NCBI RefSeq assembly: GCF_024170165.1
Contig: NZ_JALJXP010000005.1
Location: forward strand, 248,001-312,000
DNA: 64,000 nt
Reading direction: 5' to 3'
Origin: Pseudomonas nitroreducens
GTDB taxonomy: Bacteria > Pseudomonadota > Gammaproteobacteria > Pseudomonadales > Pseudomonadaceae
A program made the translations under genes and the position numbers. Shown here in pieces: positions 57,172 through 64,000 of the stretch; position 1 is the first letter of the stretch, and every line of letters starts with the position of its first letter. The notes beneath the pieces were generated by a model that did no database searches, was not told the DNA's origin, and saw only the letters and a program-made list of their open reading frames with translations.

Positions 57172-57507
57172 ATGACGCTCCCCGCACTCAATCTCGTCGA
57201 ATTCCCCCTGGATCAGCAGGACCGTCCGGTTCCCACCGAGGTGGCCGCCGACGTGCGCTACCTGATCCGCGCCGAAATCGACGCCGACATCCTCTGCCGG
57301 CTGCTGAATCAGTTCGCGCTCCAGGGCCACGTACCGGCCGAGGTCGAATCCTCGCGCCGGGAGGACTGGCTGGACATCGCCCTGCGGGTGAACACCCTGC
57401 CGCGCTACCGCGCCGAAGTGATTGCCCAGCGCATGCGCGGCATGGTCAGCGTGTGGTCGGTGGATCTGCATGTACAGGGTGCGGAAACTGTCCTTTCAGC
57501 GACATAA
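57172..57507 (+). CDS. Conserved hypothetical protein
   Basis: 111 aa, no family recognised. It contains DADILCRLLNQFALQGHVPA and DIALRVNTLPRYRAEVIAQR, so it is mostly helical and soluble. It is divergent from the AsnC gene and 98 bp before the symporter gene on the same strand; the AsnC protein may control both. Conserved position next to gor in P. aeruginosa supports a real gene. Confidence 0.7.
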   Translation: MTLPALNLVEFPLDQQDRPVPTEVAADVRYLIRAEIDADILCRLLNQFALQGHVPAEVESSRREDWLDIALRVNTLPRYRAEVIAQRMRGMVSVWSVDLHVQGAETVLSAT

Positions 57508-57605
57508 GCTGACTTTCTGGCGTTAGCCGGCACATCCTCCCGGGCTTAGAGTGCGAACCTGACCCTAGCGGTCTTTCACACACAACAACGAAGAGAGATG
57601 TGCCC

Positions 57606-58604
57606 ATGGCTCGCCCACGCCTGCTCCCCGACAACTTCACCCTGGCGCTGATAGCCACCGTGACCGTTGCCAGCCTGCTGCCTTGCGAAGGCACCGCTGC
57701 CGTGATCTTCGGCTGGATCACCAACCTGGGCATCGCGCTGCTGTTTTTCCTCCACGGCGCGAAGCTGTCGCGCCAGGCGATCATCGCCGGCGCCACCCAC
57801 TGGCGCCTGCACCTGCTGGTGTTCGCCTGCACCTTCATCCTCTTCCCGATCCTCGGCATGGCGCTCAAGCCGGTACTGTCGCCGCTGGTCACCCCGGACC
57901 TGTACCTGGGCATGCTCTACCTCTGCGCCCTGCCCGCCACCGTGCAATCGTCCATCGCCTTCACCTCGCTAGCGCGCGGCAACGTGCCCGCCGCGATCTG
58001 CAGCGCCTCGGCCTCCAGCCTGATGGGCGTGTTCCTGACTCCGCTGCTGGTGCAGCTGCTGATCGGCGCCCACGGCGACACCGGCATATCGACCCTCGAT
58101 GCCATCGGCAAGATCACCCTGCAACTGCTGGCGCCCTTCGTTGCAGGCCAGCTGCTGCGCACCTGGATCGGCGCCTGGGTCGAGCGCAACAAGCCGGTAC
58201 TGAAGTACGTCGACCAGGGCTCGATCCTGCTGGTGGTCTACACCGCCTTCAGCGCCGCCGTGATCCAGGGCCTCTGGCACCAGATCCCGCTGCCCGCGCT
58301 GGCCGGCCTGGTGGTCGCCTGTTGCGTGCTGCTGGCCCTGGCGCTGATCGCCACCAACCTGCTCGGCCGCTACCTGGGTTTCTCTCTGGAAGACCGCATC
58401 ACCATCGTCTTCTGCGGCTCGAAGAAGAGCCTGGCCACCGGCGTGCCCATGGCCTCGGTACTCTTCGCCAGCAGCACAGTCGGCGTGATCCTGCTGCCGC
58501 TGATGCTGTTCCACCAGATCCAGCTGATGGTCTGCGCCGTGCTCGCCCAGCGCTACGCACAGCGCGAGGAAGCCGGCCACGCTTCGCTGGAGCGCACGAA
58601 CTGA
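57606..58604 (+). CDS. Bile acid:sodium symporter (BASS) family protein
   Basis: 332-aa membrane protein with about ten hydrophobic spans, of the YfeH/BASS branch. Family blocks are LFFLHGAKLSRQAI, LCALPATVQSSIAFTSLA and CGSKKSLATGVPMASVLF. Probably imports an organic anion with sodium; substrate unknown. Start ATG at 57606; a GTG two codons earlier is possible. It ends at a bidirectional terminator shared with gor. Confidence 0.87.
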   Translation: MARPRLLPDNFTLALIATVTVASLLPCEGTAAVIFGWITNLGIALLFFLHGAKLSRQAIIAGATHWRLHLLVFACTFILFPILGMALKPVLSPLVTPDLYLGMLYLCALPATVQSSIAFTSLARGNVPAAICSASASSLMGVFLTPLLVQLLIGAHGDTGISTLDAIGKITLQLLAPFVAGQLLRTWIGAWVERNKPVLKYVDQGSILLVVYTAFSAAVIQGLWHQIPLPALAGLVVACCVLLALALIATNLLGRYLGFSLEDRITIVFCGSKKSLATGVPMASVLFASSTVGVILLPLMLFHQIQLMVCAVLAQRYAQREEAGHASLERTN

Positions 58605-58631
58605 CTCCGCGCTGCTGGCGAAACTCGCCCA

Positions 58632-58667
58632 CAAAAAAGCCGGTGCATCTGCACCGGCTTTTTATAG
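58632..58667. terminator. Bidirectional terminator between symporter and gor
   Basis: AAAAAAGCCGGTGCA, loop TC, TGCACCGGCTTTTTAT: strong stem with T tracts on both strands, between two convergent genes. Confidence 0.9.
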
Positions 58668-58679
58668 TCGTCGCGGCCG

Positions 58680-60038
58680 TCAGGAGCCGACTGGCGTGCG
58701 CATGGTGACAAATTCCTCGGCCGCCGTCGGGTGGATGCCGATGGTTTCATCGAACACCTGCTTGGTCGCCCCGGCCTTCAGCGCAATGGCGATGCCCTGA
58801 AGCATCTCCCCGGCATCCGGGCCCACCATGTGGCAGCCCAGCACCTTGTCACTGTCGGCATCGACGATCAGTTTCATCAGGGTCCTTTCCTGACTCTCGG
58901 TAAGGGTCAGCTTCATCGGTCGGAAACGGCTCTCGAAGACTTTCACCTTGTGCCCGGCACTGCGCGTTTCGTCTTCGGTCAGGCCAACCGTACCGATATT
59001 CGGCAGGCTGAATACCGCCGTGGGGATCAGTTTGTAATCCACCGGGCGATACTCCTGCAGACGGAACAGCTTGCGCGCCAGCGCCATGCCTTCCGCCAGC
59101 GCCACGGGGGTCAGCTGCACGCGACCGATCACGTCGCCAATGGCGTGAATAGACGGCTCGCTGGTGCCATAGGCCTCGTCCACTTTCACGTAGCCACGGT
59201 CGTCCAGTTCGACGGAGACATTCTCCAGGCCCAGGTTATCCAGCTGCGGGCGACGGCCAGTGGCGTAGAACACGCAGTCCGCTTCCAGCACGCGACCGTC
59301 CTTGAGCGTGGCAGCCAAGGAGCCGTCGGCCTGCTTGTCGATACGCGCGATATCGCTGTTGAATTGCAGGTCCAACCCCTTCCTGGCCAGCTCGTCGCGC
59401 AGGTGCTCGCGGACGCTGCGATCGAAACCACGCAGGAACAGCTCCTTGCGGTACAGCAGCGAAGTCTGCGCGCCCAGGCCGTGGAAGATGCCAGCGAACT
59501 CGACCGCAATGTAACCACCGCCGACTACCAGCACTCGGCGCGGCAGCGACTCGAGGAAGAAGGCTTCGTTGGAGGTGATCGCGTGTTCCTTGCCGGGAAT
59601 GTCCGGCACCTGCGGCCAACCGCCGGTAGCGATAAGGATGTGCCTGGCGCGGAAGCTCTGCCCGTCGACCTCGACGGTGTGCGCATCCCTGAGCTTGGCG
59701 TGTCCTTCCAGCAGCGTGACGCCGCTACTCACCAGCAGGTTGCGGTAGATGCCATTGAGCCGGTGGATTTCGCGGTTCTTGTTGGCGATCAGGGTCTTCC
59801 AGTCGAAGTTCGCTTCGCCCAGGGTCCAGCCGAATCCGGCAGCCTGCTCGAAGTCTTCATGGAAGTGCGCCCCGTACACCAGCAGCTTCTTCGGCACGCA
59901 ACCGACATTGACGCAGGTACCGCCCAGGTAGCGGCTTTCCGCCACGGCGACCTTGGCGCCAAAGCCAGCAGCGAAGCGTGCGGCGCGCACGCCGCCGGAA
60001 CCCGCACCGATGACGAACAGGTCAAAATCGAAAGACAT
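58680..60038 (-). CDS. gor: Glutathione-disulfide reductase
   Basis: 452-aa FAD flavoenzyme reducing glutathione disulfide with NADPH. The FAD motif [10 protein letters not shown] is at 11-20, the redox pair is Cys42/Cys47 in [12 protein letters not shown], the NADPH motif is [13 protein letters not shown], and the C-terminal active-site His is in [10 protein letters not shown]. Two adjacent ATGs occur; the second has better spacing from GGAG. Cytoplasmic redox housekeeping. Confidence 0.95.
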   Translation of the reverse strand: MSFDFDLFVIGAGSGGVRAARFAAGFGAKVAVAESRYLGGTCVNVGCVPKKLLVYGAHFHEDFEQAAGFGWTLGEANFDWKTLIANKNREIHRLNGIYRNLLVSSGVTLLEGHAKLRDAHTVEVDGQSFRARHILIATGGWPQVPDIPGKEHAITSNEAFFLESLPRRVLVVGGGYIAVEFAGIFHGLGAQTSLLYRKELFLRGFDRSVREHLRDELARKGLDLQFNSDIARIDKQADGSLAATLKDGRVLEADCVFYATGRRPQLDNLGLENVSVELDDRGYVKVDEAYGTSEPSIHAIGDVIGRVQLTPVALAEGMALARKLFRLQEYRPVDYKLIPTAVFSLPNIGTVGLTEDETRSAGHKVKVFESRFRPMKLTLTESQERTLMKLIVDADSDKVLGCHMVGPDAGEMLQGIAIALKAGATKQVFDETIGIHPTAAEEFVTMRTPVGS

Positions 60039-60126
60039 CATGGTTCTCCGCTTGGATATGTCGGGCAGCATACCTCATGGCGCCTGACCTATCCTGCCAA
60101 CTGCCGGTCCCGAAGGAGGTATTGCC

Positions 60127-60558
60127 ATGCGCCCGACCCTGACCCACCTGGCCCTGCACGTGCCCGACCTGGAAGCCTGTGTTGCGTTCTACGAGCGATT
60201 CTGCGGCATGCGCGTCATTCACGAGCGCGACGGCAAGGGCTCGCGCATTGTCTGGATGGCCGAGCCGGGCAAGGAGCACAGCTTCATTTTCGTCATCATG
60301 CCCGGTGGCCAGGAACGCCACCTGGCCAGCGATGACTACAGCCACTTCGGCTTCGCCGTCGATTCCCACGATGAGGTCGACCGCATTGCGATGGATGCCA
60401 AAGCCGCAGGCTGCCTGATCTGGGCGCCCCGCGAAGAGCCCTATCCCGTGGGTTACTACTGCGGCTTGCGCGACCCGGCCGGCAACTACGTCGAGTTCAG
60501 CTACGGCCAACCGCTGGGGCCGGGATCGGAAGCGATGCCGATTCCACGCTCGATGTAG
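60127..60558 (+). CDS. VOC (glyoxalase/dioxygenase) family protein
   Basis: 143-aa vicinal-oxygen-chelate protein with two beta-alpha-beta3 modules. Metal ligands are likely His in LTHLALHV, His in YSHFGFAV and Glu in GNYVEFSYG. It could be a glyoxalase I-like or ring-cleaving dioxygenase-like enzyme; PAO1 has a related gene between gor and galU. It is divergent from gor, which with a glutathione-using glyoxalase role would make sense (inference). Confidence 0.83.
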   Translation: MRPTLTHLALHVPDLEACVAFYERFCGMRVIHERDGKGSRIVWMAEPGKEHSFIFVIMPGGQERHLASDDYSHFGFAVDSHDEVDRIAMDAKAAGCLIWAPREEPYPVGYYCGLRDPAGNYVEFSYGQPLGPGSEAMPIPRSM

Positions 60559-60568
60559 TGCAAGAAAC

Positions 60569-60599
60569 GAAAAAGCCACCCGGAGGTGGCTTTTTCAAA
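60569..60599. terminator. Bidirectional terminator between VOC gene and galU
   Basis: GAAAAAGCCACC, loop CGGA, GGTGGCTTTTTC between convergent genes. Confidence 0.9.
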
Positions 60600-60617
60600 G
60601 AGCGGGAAGGGCCGGAA

Positions 60618-61457
60618 TTACCAGGCCTTGCCAGTCTTGTAGAGGTGCTCGTAGCAGAAGTTGGTCGCCTCGATGTAACCCTCGGCGCTACCGCAGTCGA
60701 AACGCTTGCCCTTGAATTTGTAAGCCAGCACGCAACCGTCCTGGGCCTGCTTCATCAGCGCGTCGGTGATCTGGATTTCACCACCCTTGCCCGGCTCGGT
60801 CTGCTCGATCAGGTCGAAGATATCCGGCGTCAGGATATAGCGGCCGATGATCGCCAGGTTCGACGGGGCGTCTTCGGGCTTGGGCTTCTCGACCATGGTG
60901 TTCACGCGGTAGATGTCGTCGCGGATCATCTCGCCGGCGATCACGCCGTACTTGTTGGTCTCTTCCGGTGGGACTTCCTGGATCGCCACGATGGAGCAGC
61001 GGAACTGGTTGTACAGCTTGACCATCTGCTTGAGGACGCTGTCGCCTTCGAGGTTCAGGCACAGGTCGTCCGCCAGCACCACGGCGAAGGGCTCGTCACC
61101 GATCAGTGGGCGGCCAGTCAGGATGGCATGCCCCAGGCCTTTCATTTCGACCTGGCGGGTGTAGGAGAAGGTGCATTCGTCGATCAGGCGACGAATACCG
61201 ACCAGGTACTTTTCCTTGTCGGTATTGCGAATCTGGTGCTCCAGCTCGTAGCTGATATCGAAGTGGTCTTCGAGGGAGCGCTTGCCGCGGCCAGTGACGA
61301 TACCGATTTCACCGAGACCGGCCTCCAGTGCCTCTTCAACGGCATACTGGATCAGCGGCTTGTTCACCACCGGCAGCATTTCCTTGGGCATGGCCTTGGT
61401 GGCCGGGAGGAAGCGGGTACCGTAGCCGGCGGCCGGGAACAGACATTTCTTGATCAT
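60618..61457 (-). CDS. galU: UTP-glucose-1-phosphate uridylyltransferase
   Basis: 279-aa nucleotidyltransferase making UDP-glucose for LPS, exopolysaccharide and trehalose-type pathways. It has PAAGYGTRFLPATKAMPKEM at the start, the active-site region GLGHAILTGRP and VVLADDLCLN, and PSNLAIIGRYILTP. Full family length. In P. aeruginosa a UDP-glucose dehydrogenase gene sits next to it; here the next upstream gene is the UmuD-like gene. Confidence 0.95.
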   Translation of the reverse strand: MIKKCLFPAAGYGTRFLPATKAMPKEMLPVVNKPLIQYAVEEALEAGLGEIGIVTGRGKRSLEDHFDISYELEHQIRNTDKEKYLVGIRRLIDECTFSYTRQVEMKGLGHAILTGRPLIGDEPFAVVLADDLCLNLEGDSVLKQMVKLYNQFRCSIVAIQEVPPEETNKYGVIAGEMIRDDIYRVNTMVEKPKPEDAPSNLAIIGRYILTPDIFDLIEQTEPGKGGEIQITDALMKQAQDGCVLAYKFKGKRFDCGSAEGYIEATNFCYEHLYKTGKAW

Positions 61458-61662
61458 GGGAGTCCTTCGAGAGGGACAGGGGTGCGAGTTGCGCGCAGTC
61501 TAATCAGGCTGCGCCCGCCTTACAATGCCCCGGATTGCAAGCTGCACGACTCTTGTGAGGACTTGCGAAACCAGCAGCACGCGCATCTGACCATCAAGGC
61601 CCTGATTTAGTTCTCGAAGTTACTGGCAAATGGTCAGCATCCTGCTCCGCCCCGCACCAACG

Positions 61663-62028
61663 CTACGCCCGGGCGCCCGGCGAAACGTCGCTTCCGGTAA
61701 GCCGCTGACGCACCACTCCCCATATTGAGAGCTCATCGCCCTCCTCGACTTTCAGCGTCGGATATCCATCGCTCGCCGCCTGTAGCGCGAACGAACCATC
61801 GATAATGGCCAGACGACGGATCAGCGCCTCACCGTTGAGCGCCGCCACCACAATCTCACCGGGAGCTGCCAGCTCCGAGCGATCGACCAGCAGCAGGTCG
61901 CAGTCGTGAATGCCCGCCTGCGTCATGCCTTCGCCACACGCACGGACTATGTAGGTATGAAGAGCCGCAACGCCGGCCACTCCGCCAAGCTGCACGACAT
62001 CTCGGACTTCCAGAATGGCTTGCTGCAT
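61663..62028 (-). CDS. UmuD/LexA-like S24 protein lacking its catalytic dyad
   Basis: 121-aa protein with the S24 peptidase beta fold of UmuD. GEGMTQAGIHDCDLLLVD aligns without gaps to the UmuD GDSM-GI-DGD-LLIVD block, and VVAALNGEALIRRLAI to its Lys block. The nucleophile Ser is Gly34 and the Lys is Arg71, so self-cleavage is not expected. There is only a short N-terminal arm before the domain, as in cleaved UmuD'. GGAGAAAGG precedes the ATG and a perfect LexA box lies 16 bp further. No umuC or DNA-binding domain is adjacent. It may bind a polymerase, RecA or LexA (inference). Confidence 0.83.
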   Translation of the reverse strand: MQQAILEVRDVVQLGGVAGVAALHTYIVRACGEGMTQAGIHDCDLLLVDRSELAAPGEIVVAALNGEALIRRLAIIDGSFALQAASDGYPTLKVEEGDELSIWGVVRQRLTGSDVSPGARA

Positions 62029-62044
62029 GACCTTTCTCCGAATA

Positions 62045-62060
62045 CTGTATATGCATACAG
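62045..62060. promoter_or_regulatory. LexA (SOS) box
   Basis: CTGTATATGCATACAG: perfect CTGT-N8-ACAG with an alternating AT core. It lies 16 bp upstream of the UmuD-like start codon, next to the Shine-Dalgarno sequence, a position where LexA would block transcription. Confidence 0.87.
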
Positions 62061-62184
62061 ATACCAGATACCCGCCGGCCCGACAAGCAATTGAATGGAA
62101 CCTCCGGGAAGCAATGCCGCTCAACCGAAAGGACAGCGCACCGATGACGGTGGACTACCCTTAGGGAGGGGTGAGGATATCGAT

Positions 62185-62349
62185 ATGAATCCAGGCACGT
62201 TCGTCACGCTCATGATTTTCGGCTGGGTCCTGCTGGCCTTGGTCACTCTGTGGGCCATCCTGCGGGTTCCCATGCGCCGGGCTCGTTTGCAGAAACCCAG
62301 GCAAAAGGCCAAAGCCACCTCGTCGCGGCACCATCCTCTCCCGCACTGA
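62185..62349 (+). CDS. Small membrane protein
   Basis: 54 aa, MNPGTFVTLMIFGWVLLALV at the start, with one transmembrane helix (about 5-27) and a basic tail (RRARLQKPRQKAKATSSRHH). GAGGAT lies before the ATG. No family recognised; a plausible single-pass inner-membrane peptide. Confidence 0.55.
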   Translation: MNPGTFVTLMIFGWVLLALVTLWAILRVPMRRARLQKPRQKAKATSSRHHPLPH

Positions 62350-62526
62350 AATCGCCATCGTGCAAAATGCCATGGCATTTACGCGCCGCCTTGCAAGCTG
62401 CATGGAAAACGGGACGGTAATAATTTTCAAATTATTGATTTATAAAGATTTTTTGTTTTTAAGAGATTGGTATGCACCCTGCAATGAAAGGGAAGGAACT
62501 GCCCATTCTTTGCCGAGGACGACACC

Positions 62527-62892
62527 ATGCCAATCGATCGACTGCCTGCCGCCCAATACCTCTGCCAGGTCTTCTCCGAATTCGATGTGAGCTTCACCTC
62601 TCGACCGGACGGCAATCTCATCATGACGTTGAGCAAGGATGCGGGCGAACACATTGCCTGTCGCGTGGTGCGCCGGGAAGAGCAACGTGACGAAGCCCTG
62701 CTGACCAGCCTGGTTAGTCGTATTCGTCGCGACCTCGCGACCGAATACGGACCGCTGCAGGAACGCGATGCCGATCACTTCAAGGAAGAAGTTCCGCTGC
62801 AGAACTTCTACGAGACCGCCGAGCCACTGCGCCAGCGCCGCATCGTCAAGGCCGGCGCGAAGCTGCGGTCAATTGCCAATATCGGGGCCTGA
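62527..62892 (+). CDS. Hypothetical protein, possibly DUF3509-like
   Basis: 121-aa soluble protein: MPIDRLPAAQYLCQVFSEFD at the start, then SRPDGNLIMTLSKDAGEHIA and a basic C-terminal part ending KAGAKLRSIANIGA. It may belong to the small Pseudomonas DUF3509 family, but I am not sure. An AT-rich stretch (62410-62465) lies upstream and a terminator directly after. Confidence 0.7.
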   Translation: MPIDRLPAAQYLCQVFSEFDVSFTSRPDGNLIMTLSKDAGEHIACRVVRREEQRDEALLTSLVSRIRRDLATEYGPLQERDADHFKEEVPLQNFYETAEPLRQRRIVKAGAKLRSIANIGA

Positions 62893-62904
62893 ATAGGTGA
62901 GCAA

Positions 62905-62937
62905 TAAAAAACCCGGCCTAGGCCGGGTTTTTTATAT
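62905..62937 (+). terminator. Rho-independent terminator
   Basis: AAAAAACCCGGCC, loop TA, GGCCGGGTTTTTTAT, right after the 121-aa gene; the T tracts on both strands would also serve the minus-strand tRNA-Leu. Confidence 0.9.
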
Positions 62938-62993
62938 GGAGTGCTCGCCTCGATTCGGAGCTGCAATCTGCAGCAAATCGGGAAAGAAGAAGA

Positions 62994-63079
62994 TGGTGCC
63001 CGGAGCCGGAATCGAACCGGCACGCCCAAAGGGCGAGAGATTTTAAGTCTCCTGCGTCTACCGATTTCGCCATCCGGGC
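62994..63079 (-). tRNA. tRNA-Leu (TAA)
   Basis: On the minus strand: acceptor stem GCCCGGA with TCCGGGC, discriminator A and encoded CCA. D-arm GGCGAAATCGGTAGACGC, anticodon loop CTTAAAA (anticodon TAA), a class II variable arm and T-arm GCCGGTTCGATTCCGGC. 86 nt including CCA. Last of three tRNA genes downstream of pgsA. Confidence 0.97.
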
Positions 63080-63194
63080 GGCAGCGCGTTGCAGTATTTC
63101 CAGGTGCAAGCCCGGAAAGGGCAGGACTATATACAGCCCCACTCCCCCTGCGCAAGTTGCTGAAACTCGCAATCCCTGCAGCGGGCTAGTAAAG

Positions 63195-63232
63195 AAAAAG
63201 CCCTGTAAATCTTCGATTTACAGGGCTTTTCT
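63195..63232 (-). terminator. Terminator between tRNA-Cys and tRNA-Leu
   Basis: AAAAGCCCTGTAAATC, loop TTC, GATTTACAGGGCTTTT: a very long stem just past tRNA-Cys on the minus strand. It would end the tRNA-Gly/tRNA-Cys transcript, so tRNA-Leu may need read-through or its own promoter. Confidence 0.8.
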
Positions 63233-63234
63233 AT

Positions 63235-63308
63235 TGGAGGCTGAGGTCGGAATCGAACCGGCGTTCACGGATTTGCAATCCGGTGCATAACCACTCTGCT
63301 ACTCAGCC
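63235..63308 (-). tRNA. tRNA-Cys (GCA)
   Basis: Minus strand: acceptor GGCTGAG with CTCAGCC, then TCCA. Anticodon loop ATTGCAA (anticodon GCA), T-arm GCCGGTTCGATTCCGAC. 74 nt with encoded CCA. Confidence 0.97.
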
Positions 63309-63343
63309 ATAACACGGATGACTCAAGGCGAATCATCAAAATC

Positions 63344-63419
<76 letters not shown>

Positions 63420-63487
63420 GTTGTCGTGTTGACGGGCGCCATTCTAACGATTTGGAAATGCCTGTCAACTCCTTGATTCAAAAATAC

Positions 63488-64000
63488 TTATTTCTCTTTC
63501 GGGTTGGTATTCAGGTGCGGCCAGGCAGCCACCAGGTAGTGCAGCATCGACCACAGGGTAAGGATGGCAGCAACGATTAGAAGCGAGTAACCCACCAGGA
63601 CCCAGAAGGTCATCAGTGGCGGATTGGCTAGCAGGATGACCAGCGCCAGCATCTGCGCTGCGGTTTTCCATTTACCCAGGCTGGAAACGGCCACATGCGC
63701 CCTCGCCCCGATTTCTGCCATCCACTCGCGCAGCGCGGAAACGACAATCTCGCGACCGATGATGATCGCCGCCGGCAGCGTCAGCCACAGGTTCGCGTGC
63801 TCTTCCACCAGCAGCACCAGCGCGGTGGCGACCATCAGCTTGTCCGCCACCGGATCGAGGAACGCGCCGAAGGGCGTGCTCTGCCCCAGTCGCCGCGCCA
63901 GGTAACCATCCAGCCAGTCGGTGGCGGCAGCCAGAGCGAACACGGCACTGGCGGCCAGGTGGCTCGCCGGGAACGGAAGATAGAACAGCAGGATGAAGAT
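63488..64000 (-). CDS. pgsA: CDP-diacylglycerol-glycerol-3-phosphate phosphatidyltransferase, 5' end beyond window
   Basis: The 170 C-terminal residues of an integral membrane enzyme that makes phosphatidylglycerophosphate. The CDP-alcohol phosphotransferase signature is complete: DG-x2-AR-x8-G-x3-D-x3-D in [20 protein letters not shown] and the following VADK. Several hydrophobic helices follow. Only the first few residues of the usual 185 or so are missing. The pgsA-tRNA-Gly-Cys-Leu order is standard in Pseudomonas, usually after uvrC. Confidence 0.95.
   Translation of the reverse strand: MFILLFYLPFPASHLAASAVFALAAATDWLDGYLARRLGQSTPFGAFLDPVADKLMVATALVLLVEEHANLWLTLPAAIIIGREIVVSALREWMAEIGARAHVAVSSLGKWKTAAQMLALVILLANPPLMTFWVLVGYSLLIVAAILTLWSMLHYLVAAWPHLNTNPKEK

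Noticed and set aside
62095-62184. Extension of the 54-aa membrane protein upstream
   Set aside because: The extension has no ribosome-binding site and a composition unlike the rest; the ATG behind GAGGAT at 62185 begins directly before the membrane helix.

Overview
The window is high-GC, gene-dense DNA from a Pseudomonas of the P. aeruginosa / nitroreducens / citronellolis type. The inference rests on the protein families (HmgR-HmgA, FeaR, PaaX, MmsAB, Gor with the VOC protein and GalU), on Pseudomonas-style REP elements built on GTAGGAGC, and on gene order that from memory resembles three P. aeruginosa PAO1 neighbourhoods (about PA1998-PA2010, PA2023-PA2028 and pgsA with its tRNAs). No phage, transposase, CRISPR array or rRNA was seen.

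Layout. 1-3656: a CoA-transferase/thiolase operon (dhcA-dhcB-atoB, minus strand, atoB cut by the left edge) with a divergent LysR gene. 3764-7193: homogentisate catabolism (hmgR divergent from hmgA-fahA, no maiA). 7463-10707: a phenylacetaldehyde branch (feaB, a small c-type cytochrome, feaR). 10872-26382: the phenylacetyl-CoA catabolon (paaYX on minus; paaFGHIJK, a DUF1428 gene, paaABCDE and paaZ on plus). 26500-32117: GFA protein, MFS transporter, aldo-keto reductase, MDR, SDR and LysR. 32219-35540: an AaeB/DUF1656/AaeA-like efflux operon. 35677-39937: histidine phosphatase, MscS channel with a cyclic-nucleotide-binding domain, SH3 protein, 2OG oxygenase and methyltransferase. 40118-43589: orphan substrate-binding protein, class II aldolase and MocR regulator. 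43792-46277: sigma factor, thioesterase, YebC family and an acidic protein. 46373-49925: LysR and mmsAB. 49926-56534: bestrophin, flavin reductase, class III CoA transferase and small genes, one behind a LexA box. 56566-62892: AsnC, symporter, gor, VOC, galU and a second LexA-box gene. 62994-64000: tRNA-Leu, tRNA-Cys, tRNA-Gly and pgsA (cut by the right edge).

How it works together. The first 26 kb is a catabolic block. FeaB oxidises phenylacetaldehyde to phenylacetate, PaaK activates it, PaaABCDE epoxidises the ring, PaaG and PaaZ open it, and PaaF/H/J carry it to acetyl-CoA and succinyl-CoA. HmgA/FahA take tyrosine- and phenylalanine-derived homogentisate to fumarate and acetoacetate, and acetoacetate could be used by the adjacent CoA transferase and thiolase. 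MmsAB finishes valine catabolism.

The most unusual item is the 121-aa UmuD-like protein at 61663-62028. It sits directly behind a perfect LexA box but has Gly and Arg where the Ser-Lys catalytic dyad should be. A second perfect LexA box at 53670-53685 lies between an unrecognised 104-aa protein and a lipoprotein gene. Also notable are REP elements with an interrupted arm, one of which supplies a stop codon, an SDR without its Tyr-Lys pair, a rearranged class III CoA transferase, and structured intercistronic regions inside the paa and mms operons.
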